From Chitinispirillaceae bacterium (GTDB lineage: Bacteria; Fibrobacterota; Chitinivibrionia; Chitinivibrionales; Chitinispirillaceae): 8,939 nt of DNA. A program made the position numbers and the translations under genes. The stretch is taken from positions 1-8,939 of the forward strand of contig JAFGOU010000571.1 in assembly GCA_016926315.1 (NCBI GenBank). Direction: 5' to 3'. Below the pieces are notes generated by a model. The model saw only the letters and a program-made list of their open reading frames with translations. It searched no databases and was not told the origin of the DNA. This document shows positions 1 through 8,009 of this stretch, piece by piece; position 1 is the stretch's first letter, and every line of letters starts with the position of its first letter.

Positions 1-1080
1 AGCGTCCAGTGGGTGCTGTTCGGCTACAGCCTCTCTTTCGGCCCCGACATCGGCGGTTTAATCGGCGGTCTTTCCTGGCTCGGTTTCAGCAATGTCACGA
101 TGGCGCCCAATCCCGACTACGCGGCGACCATTCCCCACGCGCTCTTCGCCGTGTTCCAGATGATGTTCGCGGTCATCACGCCGGCCCTCATCACGGGCGC
201 TTTCGCTGAACGCATGAAGTTCGCCTCGTTCGCACTCTTCAGCCTCCTCTGGGCGACATTAGTCTACGACCCGGTCTGCCACTGGGTCTGGGGGAACGGC
301 GGATGGCTGAAAAGCATGGGGGTCCTCGATTTCGCCGGCGGCAGCGTTGTTCACATCTCTTCCGGCGTGTCAGCGCTCGTGTGCGCGCTCATGCTCGGCA
401 GGCGGAAAGGCTACCCGAACGAGCCGCTTCCGCCTCACAATATGACCTACGTACTATTGGGTGCGAGCCTGCTCTGGTTCGGCTGGTTCGGGTTCAATGC
501 TGGCAGCGCTTTGGCCGCCAATGAACTCGCGGTCTCCGCGTTTCTGGTGACCAATACCGCGGCCGCGGTCGCGGCATTAACGTGGATGGCGATTGAATGG
601 ATTACGGCCGGAAAGCCCACGGTGCTCGGCGGCGCCACCGGCGCCGTGGCCGGACTCGCCACTATTACGCCGGCATCGGGCTATGTTTCGGTCGGTTCGG
701 CGATGCTCATCGGACTCATGGCCGGCATGATATGCTATTCAGTTGTCGTTTTTGTCAAACAAAAGTTCACTTACGACGACAGTCTCGATGCCTTCGGCGT
801 GCACGGCATCGGCGGCATAACCGGAATGCTTGCCACCGGCCTTCTGGCCCAGAAGATCATCAACCCGTCCGGCGGCAACGGGCTGCTTTTCGGCAATGCC
901 GGACTGTTCGGGGCGCAGGCGGTGGCCATAGCGGCGGTCGTTGTTTATTCATTGATCATGACCTTTGGACTGTTAAAACTCATAGATGCCGTTCTGGGTC
1001 TGCGTGTCAACGATGAGGATGAGCTCATCGGCCTTGACCACACACAGCACAAGGAAAGCGCGTATACGCTCCTTGACTGA
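1..1080 (+). CDS. amt: Ammonium transporter (Amt/MEP/Rh family), 5'-truncated
   Basis: This is the C-terminal 359 residues of an ammonium transporter of the inner membrane. The reading frame is open from base 1, so the start lies outside the window; the family is usually 400-450 residues. Visible hallmarks are the periplasmic-gate segment FAVITPALITGAFAERMKF, the Asp of the VLDFAGGSVVHISSG motif (codon 328-330, E. coli Asp160 equivalent), the first pore His (352-354, His168 equivalent), the LLWFGWFGFNAGSA helix, and the second pore His in FGVHGIGGITG (802-804, His318 equivalent). Alternating hydrophobic helices fill the rest. The C-terminal tail (DEDELIGLDHTQHKESAY) is the cytosolic segment that in AmtB contacts the P-II protein, and a P-II gene follows after 21 bp. 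That pairing supports ammonium uptake gated by P-II. Family assignment is very secure. Confidence 0.97.
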   Translation, partial: SVQWVLFGYSLSFGPDIGGLIGGLSWLGFSNVTMAPNPDYAATIPHALFAVFQMMFAVITPALITGAFAERMKFASFALFSLLWATLVYDPVCHWVWGNGGWLKSMGVLDFAGGSVVHISSGVSALVCALMLGRRKGYPNEPLPPHNMTYVLLGASLLWFGWFGFNAGSALAANELAVSAFLVTNTAAAVAALTWMAIEWITAGKPTVLGGATGAVAGLATITPASGYVSVGSAMLIGLMAGMICYSVVVFVKQKFTYDDSLDAFGVHGIGGITGMLATGLLAQKIINPSGGNGLLFGNAGLFGAQAVAIAAVVVYSLIMTFGLLKLIDAVLGLRVNDEDELIGLDHTQHKESAYTLLD

Positions 1081-1101
1081 TAAAAACGAAAGGACAATCC
1101 C

Positions 1102-1443
1102 ATGAAACTTGTCATTGCGATACTTCAGGCGCACAAACTCGACGCGGTGATGAAGGAACTTGAAGACAAGGAAATCCACCTTAAAACCGTGAGCACGGTC
1201 CTCGGCTGCGGGAGGCAGAAGGGCGTCTCTGAAGTCTACCGCGGCGTCCGTGAATCAGGCAACCTGATTAAAAAAGTCCGTCTCGAAATCGCGGTCAACG
1301 ACCCGTATCTCCAGCCGACCATTGACGCAATCATGAAAGGCGCCAAGACCGGGAAAATCGGCGACGGAAAAATTTTCGTCGTTGAACTTGCCGAGTGCAT
1401 ACGGATAAGGACGGGAGAAACCGGCGGCGTCGCCATCGGGTAA
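1102..1443 (+). CDS. glnK: P-II nitrogen regulatory protein lacking Tyr51
   Basis: P-II signal-transduction protein of 113 residues (typical length 112). As a trimer it senses ATP/ADP and 2-oxoglutarate and, when encoded next to amt, usually blocks the transporter. Ligand residues are conserved: G35-x-G37-R38-Q39-K40-G41, K58, the second family signature T83-GKIGDGK90-IF, and R101/R103 in RIRTGE. Y46-R47-G48 at the T-loop base is also kept. The T-loop tip reads V49-R50-E51-S52-G53-N54 where GlnB/GlnK has A-E-Y51-V-V-D, so the Tyr51 that GlnD uridylylates is missing. Control by UMP transfer is therefore not expected; control by nucleotide and 2-oxoglutarate binding remains possible. The RBS AAAGGA (1089-1094) is 7 nt before ATG. 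It is the second gene of an amt-glnK operon. The choice between glnK and glnB rests on context only. Confidence 0.93.
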   Translation: MKLVIAILQAHKLDAVMKELEDKEIHLKTVSTVLGCGRQKGVSEVYRGVRESGNLIKKVRLEIAVNDPYLQPTIDAIMKGAKTGKIGDGKIFVVELAECIRIRTGETGGVAIG

Positions 1444-1500
1444 TAGTCACCCCCTTTAAGCATCTGAAAGATCCGGACTCCCCTGTTGCGGCGCATGGTC

Positions 1501-1524
1501 GCCGGCAGCAATCCGGCCTTTTCT
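1501..1524 (+). terminator. Weak candidate terminator of the amt-glnK operon
   Basis: A 5-bp stem GCCGG (1501-1505) / CCGGC (1513-1517) with a 7-nt loop is followed by CTTTTCTG, about 58 nt after the glnK stop. The stem is short and the T run is interrupted, so this is only the best available candidate in the interval. Confidence 0.25.
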
Positions 1525-1700
1525 GTCATTATTTCGGCTATGTCGCGCGGAGTTTGATGGCATTTTTCCACACCACGCCATCTCAGGAAAGCTGATATTC
1601 TGGCTTTCCTCTCCCGGCAGATTACGCATCTTTCTGATAAAATATCGCCTATCTGCAGCAACGCTGTGGGGCAGCAGTATCCCGGCATCTTCAGCAACAA

Positions 1701-1729
1701 TAAAGACCGAGGTTTTCACCACGGCCTCG
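1701..1729 (-). terminator. Candidate terminator of the secreted-protein gene
   Basis: Read on the minus strand, CGAGG (1729-1725) pairs with CCTCG (1712-1708), with two possible G-U pairs extending the stem. A T-rich stretch (GTCTTTATT) follows. It sits about 30 nt past the stop at 1760. The loop is large and the T tract is broken, so the call is tentative. Confidence 0.3.
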
Positions 1730-1759
1730 AAACTACGGTTATACGTGCAGAACTCTTAC

Positions 1760-4216
1760 TTATCGCACAACTACAAACCTGACTGCCTGCTTCTGAAAGC
1801 CGTCCTTTACGGACAATATATAGGCACCGAGGGCCAGATCAGGCACCTGAACCGTGAGCTGCTCCGCCGCATACGCCACATTCTTTCTCACCACTTCCCG
1901 ACCCGAAGCGGTATACACCGCCATGTCAATCGATTTCCCCAGCATTGCAGCAGGCAGAGAAATCACAAGCCGTGAACGGCTGGCCTTGACTTTTAGGAAT
2001 ACCGCCTGCGCGGCGGGTTCTTGAACGGCCGTTATCGCGGTTGTCAGATAATGGGCGGCGATTGAGTCCGCCGGCAGGGCATAGTTATAGAGCTTCAGCT
2101 CGTCGATTCTGCCGTTTAAATATCTCGAAACGCTTCCGTCGGTCCGCCGCTGGCATGCAATACGGGCGTTGACGGCCGGATTCACATATGTACCTTGGTA
2201 AGCATAACTGGCATTGAGCGTGCCGTTGATATATATCCTTAAACAAAAGCTGTCATAGACTGCTGTGATGAAATACCACGTCTGGGCCGCAATGCTCGCT
2301 GAAGAAGTCGCCTGTTCCCAAGCGCCCCCACTGTTGGAAGACATGGAAAAGGCGACATGCCCTGAAGGCTCAATATACAGAGTATATCCGTTTCTTGTAT
2401 CTCCTGTCGGGGCAAGGGATTGATACTCAAACAATTTAATAGCGTCATAGGGATATTGAGATGGACTGACATTCAAATATGCCCAACATTCGATTGAAAA
2501 CAAAGTAAGGTTGAAATTATTCGTCGAATTGTTAACGGAGATTTCATACCCGCTATCGGGGCAGCTCAACGCCCGGCCTCTGACGCCGGAATCAACTCCT
2601 ACGCCCGTTCCAGTCGCAATCGCATCATACCCATTGCCTGTCACATCATAATAAGTGCTTCCCGAGGATGAATCAAACGACCAGTGGGCAATACACTTCC
2701 ACGCCGTATCCCCCGACATAGAGAAACTCCATGTGGCTGACCATGAACCGGCGCCTGCCGGATTTACCGCATTTACCCGCCAGTAGTAGGTCGTATTGTA
2801 GGACAGTCCGCTGATAGCCTGCGAGGTCGAAACAATGCCGGACTGGTTGACAATGGTCGTTGAAAAATCCGATACCGCAGATACATTCAGTGTATAGGAT
2901 GCTGCGCCGATAGATGGATTCCATGTCAAGACTGGATAAGAAGATGTAATTGCCGCGCCATCCGCAGGAGAAGAGAGAACAGGCGCTGCAGGCGGCTGGT
3001 ATATTGTCATGAAGCTCCATACCGAAGACCACGCACCCCACCCGTATGAATTCTTCGCTTTCACCCTCCAGTAGTAGGTCGTTGCTCCGACAAGAGGCCC
3101 TATTGCTCTGGAAGTTCCTGTCAGCGTCGAGTCGTTGACAACGGTCGAACCGAAAGAGCTCGACGTCGATACCTGAAGACGGTAGCCCGTCGCTACGGCT
3201 ACCGAATTCCAGACCATGGTCGGGCTGTAAGCTACATTAGTCGCGCCATTGGCCGGAGACGAAAGCGTCGGTGCAGCAGGCAGGTTAGCTACATCCGAAA
3301 GCAGCCGCCGGAAAACCGGTCCTCCTGTGCCTGCAAAGATATAACTGCCGCTTGCAACTAATGATAAGACAGGGGGAAGGCCGGTCAACCCGGTATTGAA
3401 ATCTATCCACTCTGTGCCGTTGTTCCTGGTTACAAAAACCCCTCCCATCGCAAAACCCGCAAAAACAATGCCACCGGAGGCCATAAGTGCATAACCGTTG
3501 AATACGGAAGTCAGTCCGTTATTGATTGCTGTCCAGTTTGTGCCGTTGTCCGTGGAAAGAGAAATGCTCCGGTCATTCATGCCGGCAAAAAGGTTGTTCC
3601 CATTTGCTGCAAGCGAGAAGACATAATTGGAAGCTAGTCCATTTCTGGCTGGACCCCAGTTGACTCCGCTATCCGCGGTAACCATTACGCCATAGCCATA
3701 AATGCCTGTAAAAAAACGGCTGCCATTCGATATAAAAGCATTGATAGCACTTGTCGAAAAAGTTATTAAATGGGTCCAGCTGGCGCCGCTGTTCGCGGTA
3801 CGAAAAATCTTGCCGCTGTCGGTGCCGGCAAATACAAATCTGCCGTACGCACCCAATGCCGTGATGTTCTGGCCTGTCAATCCGGCATTTACCGCGCCCC
3901 AGCTTGTACCATTGTTCGTGGTAAGAAAAACCCCGCCCCCGTTTGTGCCTGCAAAAAGGTTGCCTCCGTTAGCGAGTAACGCATTGACCGACAAATTGGT
4001 CAAACCGGTATTAACGGCAGTCCAGCTTGTTCCGTTGTTCGTGCTGACGTATACCCCTATGCCGAAAGTGCCTGCAAAAAGATAGCCGCCGTTCACCGCC
4101 AAAGCCGAAACGCCTATCGGCGGCACTGGTGTCTGCATCCACTGGGCGGTGGTGCTTTGCGGAACTGTAATTATTGCAGATACAATAATAGCGATGATGA
4201 AAAGAGGTCTTTTCAT
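1760..4216 (-). CDS. Secreted propeller-FnIII-LamG protein with type IX-like sorting domain
   Basis: An exported 818-residue modular protein. Residues 1-24 are a signal peptide (KRP, then a hydrophobic core, then STTA), with likely cleavage A24|Q25. Residues 38-308 form seven repeats of 40-42 residues, starting near 38, 79, 120, 160, 201, 243 and 285, each with a core like LFAGT. Six carry Asp boxes (for example STNNGTSW at 58-65, STDNGTNW at 221-228); the seventh is truncated. This fits a seven-bladed sialidase/BNR-type propeller. Two fibronectin III domains follow (about 312-406 and 408-500, both with TTYYWRV), then a LamG/concanavalin-like domain (about 506-725, HWSFD near 511, NGRIDELKLYN at 701-711). 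A C-terminal domain (about 738-818, SGREVV then LALGAYILSV) resembles type IX secretion sorting domains. No catalytic residues are recognisable; an adhesion or carbohydrate-binding role is inference. Codon GC looks lower than in the flanking genes. RBS-like AGGGG at 4226-4222. Confidence 0.85.
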   Translation of the reverse strand: MKRPLFIIAIIVSAIITVPQSTTAQWMQTPVPPIGVSALAVNGGYLFAGTFGIGVYVSTNNGTSWTAVNTGLTNLSVNALLANGGNLFAGTNGGGVFLTTNNGTSWGAVNAGLTGQNITALGAYGRFVFAGTDSGKIFRTANSGASWTHLITFSTSAINAFISNGSRFFTGIYGYGVMVTADSGVNWGPARNGLASNYVFSLAANGNNLFAGMNDRSISLSTDNGTNWTAINNGLTSVFNGYALMASGGIVFAGFAMGGVFVTRNNGTEWIDFNTGLTGLPPVLSLVASGSYIFAGTGGPVFRRLLSDVANLPAAPTLSSPANGATNVAYSPTMVWNSVAVATGYRLQVSTSSSFGSTVVNDSTLTGTSRAIGPLVGATTYYWRVKAKNSYGWGAWSSVWSFMTIYQPPAAPVLSSPADGAAITSSYPVLTWNPSIGAASYTLNVSAVSDFSTTIVNQSGIVSTSQAISGLSYNTTYYWRVNAVNPAGAGSWSATWSFSMSGDTAWKCIAHWSFDSSSGSTYYDVTGNGYDAIATGTGVGVDSGVRGRALSCPDSGYEISVNNSTNNFNLTLFSIECWAYLNVSPSQYPYDAIKLFEYQSLAPTGDTRNGYTLYIEPSGHVAFSMSSNSGGAWEQATSSASIAAQTWYFITAVYDSFCLRIYINGTLNASYAYQGTYVNPAVNARIACQRRTDGSVSRYLNGRIDELKLYNYALPADSIAAHYLTTAITAVQEPAAQAVFLKVKASRSRLVISLPAAMLGKSIDMAVYTASGREVVRKNVAYAAEQLTVQVPDLALGAYILSVKDGFQKQAVRFVVVR
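3300..4111 (-). repeat. Seven in-frame propeller repeats of about 123 bp
   Basis: Internal repeats of the secreted protein, each encoding 40-42 residues with the pattern (A/S)L-x(4)-G-x(2)-(L/I/V)FAG...(S/T)-x-(N/D)-(N/S)-G-x-x-W. At DNA level the Asp-box segments are visibly similar (for example gttccgttgttcgtg near 4028 and gtaccattgttcgtg near 3906). They are diverged coding repeats, not CRISPR or tandem satellite DNA. Confidence 0.8.
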
Positions 4217-4246
4217 GCCAACCCCTATGATTACGGGTACATTTTT

Positions 4247-4275
4247 AATATAATACCAAGATGGACAAATGTCAA
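4247..4275 (-). promoter_or_regulatory. Sigma70-type promoter of the secreted-protein gene
   Basis: On the minus strand there is a perfect TTGACA -35 box (4275-4270), a 17-nt spacer and a TATATT -10 box (4252-4247). Predicted transcription starts near 4240, giving a leader of about 24 nt with the AGGGG ribosome-binding sequence. The region is markedly AT-rich. Confidence 0.75.
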
Positions 4276-4365
4276 AATATTTTTACGGAAAATAAAGAAA
4301 ACATTTCCTGTGGGAAAACCCCTGGCAGAGCAATTCCCTGCATTTCAACTCCTCCCCACCTGTCA

Positions 4366-4586
4366 TTAGCGCCCTGACTCGCGCAGTTTTGCCGCAGGTT
4401 TCTTCATGTCCCACCAGACCGGTATCAGATCCCTGACATTCCTGTTCCGCACCACTACGAAATCAACCTCGCGCTGCTGAATGTTTTCCAGAAAGACACA
4501 TCGCATTCGCCTTCTTCGAGCTCGCGCCCTTTACTCTGCAAAAAGTCCAGACTCCCTGCCCCTGTATTTTCCATCAAGCGCCAATC
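4366..4586 (-). pseudogene. Remnant of a DUF4143-type AAA+ ATPase (C-terminal piece)
   Basis: Two minus-strand frames together resemble the C-terminal DUF4143 region of the widespread archaeal/bacterial AAA+ ATPase family. The upstream frame (from about 4586) reads DWRLMENTGAG and later CDVSFWKT, then meets a stop. The downstream frame (4506-4366, stop at 4368-4366) reads FLENIQQREVDFVVVRN, then RDLIPVWWDM, and ends LRESGR. The family pattern is roughly LMEN - YFW - GREVDFV - LIQVCWD - RE, in that order, so the pieces are collinear but need a frameshift near 4480-4500. The ATPase N-terminal part is absent. It is a decayed fragment without function as a protein. The match is from memory of the motif order, so confidence is moderate. 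Confidence 0.5.
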
Positions 4587-4641
4587 CTACACACACCATT
4601 ATTATTTCAGGAAGCCGACACTGAGCGGATTTTATTTTTCG

Positions 4642-4709
4642 CAGAACAGTCTGTCGCGGGACGCGGACGGTCTGCTCCCTCGAGCCACCTTGTCATCGAG
4701 GCTGTTCTG
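4642..4709 (+). promoter_or_regulatory. Structured leader that could sequester the ANTAR-gene RBS
   Basis: The 14 nt immediately before the ATG at 4710 are fully complementary to two upstream segments. CAGAACAG (4642-4649) pairs with CTGTTCTG (4702-4709) over 8 bp. CCTCGA (4678-4683) pairs with TCGAGG (4696-4701) over 6 bp, which buries the only Shine-Dalgarno-like sequence, GAGG at 4698-4701. A third small helix CGCG/CGCG (4655-4658 with 4662-4665, loop GGA) could complete a three-way junction. An alternative GCTC/GAGC hairpin (4674-4677 with 4682-4685) competes with the second helix. I found no confident promoter upstream; AT-rich sequence at 4628-4640 is the likeliest place. Confidence 0.4.
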
Positions 4710-6910
<2,201 letters not shown>

Positions 6911-6931
6911 TCAGATTCCTGAATTGCAGGC

Positions 6932-6964
6932 AAATAAGGCGGGAGTGTGCTCCCGCCTTATTTT
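6932..6964. terminator. Bidirectional terminator between gdhA and the glutaminyl cyclase gene
   Basis: A perfect 14-bp stem (6932-6945 with 6950-6963; core AAGGCGGGAG / CTCCCGCCTT) with a TGTG loop and T runs on both strands (TTATTTT on plus; TTATTTG on minus). It lies 21 nt after the gdhA stop and about 65 nt past the stop of the convergent gene, so it can serve both. Bases 6965-7029 hold nothing else I can identify. Confidence 0.9.
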
Positions 6965-7029
6965 AGTCAGAATTGTACCGCTGGGCGGCAACTGCCATTG
7001 CTCCTGTGCAGGATGATCGACAATTGGAT

Positions 7030-7806
7030 TCAGCGGGAGGACCTGATATTCACCATAAAAATTTTTTTCCAGTTCTTACCGGTACAATAAAATTCCCGCG
7101 TTCCGTTATTATACGCGATCCCGTTGAGAACGCACTCGGATGAAGAGGGGCCCTCTTTTTCGACCAGCCTCGAACAGTCGATGATCGCTTCAACTTTCCC
7201 GTTCTTAGGGTCTATCGAGAATATCGAATCCGAATACCATACATTCGCGTAGACCGTTCCATTGACATATTCAAGCTCGTTAAGGTTCCTGACCGGCGCC
7301 CCCCGCAGCGTGACCGGTATCTTCCGCACGATCGTGAAGTTCCTGCTTCGCACGAAGAGGGTATCCGAACCGTTGCTCATGTAAAAGATCTTTCCGTCGC
7401 TCGTGAGGCCCCACCCCTCGCCGCCGTACAGGAGCGTCGGACCGGGGGAAAGGTCTTCGAGCGACCAGGTCAGGGCGGTCTTCTCTTGCCAGGTCAGCTG
7501 GACCACGGTCTCTCCCATTTTCGCGCACCCTTCGCCGAAATACCGGGGCTCCAGCGGGACGTGTTTGAGCAGGGCGCCGCTCTGCGCGTCGAGCACGCGC
7601 AGGGCCGATTGTCCGTACAGGCCGTCGCTTTCGTAAAGTCTTCCGCCGTCATGAAACAACCCTTGGACAAACGCAGTGGAATCATGGGGGATTTCCGCGA
7701 CAACTTCCGGCACCATGATCGGGGGCGTTTTATGAGAGCAGCCGGAAACGGAGATAAAACAGACGAGGAAAAGAAAGAGAACTATCAGGAAAGACTCCCG
7801 TTTCAT
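7030..7806 (-). CDS. Glutaminyl-peptide cyclotransferase, lipoprotein (plant/bacterial type)
   Basis: A 258-residue member of the glutamine cyclotransferase family (the five-bladed-propeller enzymes related to papaya glutaminyl cyclase), which convert N-terminal Gln to pyroglutamate. Family motifs appear in order: FVQGLFHDGGRLYESDGLYG (46-65), RYFGEGCAKMG (88-98), QLTWQEK (103-109), GGEGWGLTSDGK (128-139), MSNGS (143-147), GAPVRNLNELEYVNG (169-183), YANVW (186-190), LNGIAYN (227-233) and TGKNW (242-246). The N-terminus is a lipoprotein signal peptide with lipobox VSGC (Cys23). The mature enzyme is therefore membrane-anchored outside the cytoplasm, facing exported proteins. No Shine-Dalgarno sequence precedes the ATG (GAACGTT just upstream), so the start rests on the signal peptide. 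It is convergent with gdhA and divergent from the bTHX gene. Confidence 0.93.
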   Translation of the reverse strand: MKRESFLIVLFLFLVCFISVSGCSHKTPPIMVPEVVAEIPHDSTAFVQGLFHDGGRLYESDGLYGQSALRVLDAQSGALLKHVPLEPRYFGEGCAKMGETVVQLTWQEKTALTWSLEDLSPGPTLLYGGEGWGLTSDGKIFYMSNGSDTLFVRSRNFTIVRKIPVTLRGAPVRNLNELEYVNGTVYANVWYSDSIFSIDPKNGKVEAIIDCSRLVEKEGPSSSECVLNGIAYNNGTREFYCTGKNWKKIFMVNIRSSR

Positions 7807-7832
7807 AACGTTCGGAAAATACGATGCGCAGT

Positions 7833-7860
7833 TTGTCTATGTTCCCGCAGATGCTATTTT
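7833..7860 (+). promoter_or_regulatory. Possible promoter of the bTHX-phosphofructokinase transcript
   Basis: TTGTCT (7833-7838), 16-nt spacer, TATTTT (7855-7860): four of six matches in each box. Start would be near 7867, leaving a leader of about 44 nt. The -10 box lies inside the palindrome at 7852-7873. It is the best candidate in the 104-bp divergent gap, but weak. I could not find a convincing promoter for the opposite gene. Confidence 0.3.
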
Positions 7861-7873
7861 ATGGAAAATAGCA
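7852..7873. repeat. Perfect 9-bp inverted repeat in the divergent intergenic region
   Basis: TGCTATTTT (7852-7860) and AAAATAGCA (7865-7873) are perfect inverted repeats around ATGG. They sit between the divergent glutaminyl cyclase and bTHX genes and overlap the candidate -10 box. Possible roles are an operator for a dimeric regulator or a hairpin in the bTHX leader. As an RNA it is AU-rich and weak, and no T tract follows, so it is not a terminator for the plus strand. Confidence 0.5.
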
Positions 7874-7910
7874 ATCAGCACTTAAAAATTAACCGTCGAG
7901 GAGGATTATT

Positions 7911-8009
7911 ATGGGAAAAGGCGATCGCCGTTCACGGCGCGGGAAAATTTTCAGGGGCACCTTCGGCAAAAGACGGCCGCGTAAAAATAAAAAGGCGAAA
8001 AAGCAGTAA
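7911..8009 (+). CDS. Ribosomal peptide bTHX (30S protein Thx)
   Basis: A 32-residue, extremely basic peptide, [20 protein letters not shown] continuing [12 protein letters not shown]. It matches Thermus Thx nearly residue for residue over its first 25 positions (GKGDRR, RRGKI, RGT, GK, RPRK). Thx is buried in a cavity of the 30S subunit head and stabilises rRNA packing. The C-terminal basic tail is a few residues longer than the 26-27 residue Thermus form. The start is certain: GAGGAGG (7898-7904) lies 6 nt before ATG. The stop TAA (8007-8009) is immediately followed by the ATG of the phosphofructokinase gene, implying one transcript and translational coupling. The gene is short enough to be missed by most length cut-offs. 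Confidence 0.93.
   Translation: MGKGDRRSRRGKIFRGTFGKRRPRKNKKAKKQ

Larger units (their letters stand above)
1444..1759. other. Intergenic region without a recognisable gene
   Basis: This 316-bp stretch lies between the convergent glnK and secreted-protein genes. I find no convincing gene. Minus-strand frames stay open across part of it (for example 1456-1722) but show no family motif and no convincing RBS. It may be decayed coding sequence or plain spacer. It holds three hairpins of modest quality: 1501-1517 (5-bp GCCGG/CCGGC followed by CTTTTCTG, a weak terminator candidate for glnK), 1585-1610 (perfect 8-bp AGGAAAGC/GCTTTCCT, 10-nt loop, no T tract), and 1708-1729 (see separate entry). Confidence 0.5.

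Noticed and set aside
1236..1700. Minus-strand open frame of 154 codons overlapping glnK
   Set aside because: Half of it is antisense to the secure P-II gene and no family motif is visible; the part beyond glnK may be decayed sequence but cannot be named.
3702..4085. Plus-strand open frame of 127 codons with repeated PLFVVRKT-like segments
   Set aside because: The repetition is the complement of the propeller repeats in the secreted protein; it is a shadow frame.
3300..4111. Regularly spaced repeats that might suggest a CRISPR array
   Set aside because: The period is about 123 bp, the repeats are diverged and they remain in frame, encoding propeller blades. There are no short identical repeats with unique spacers.
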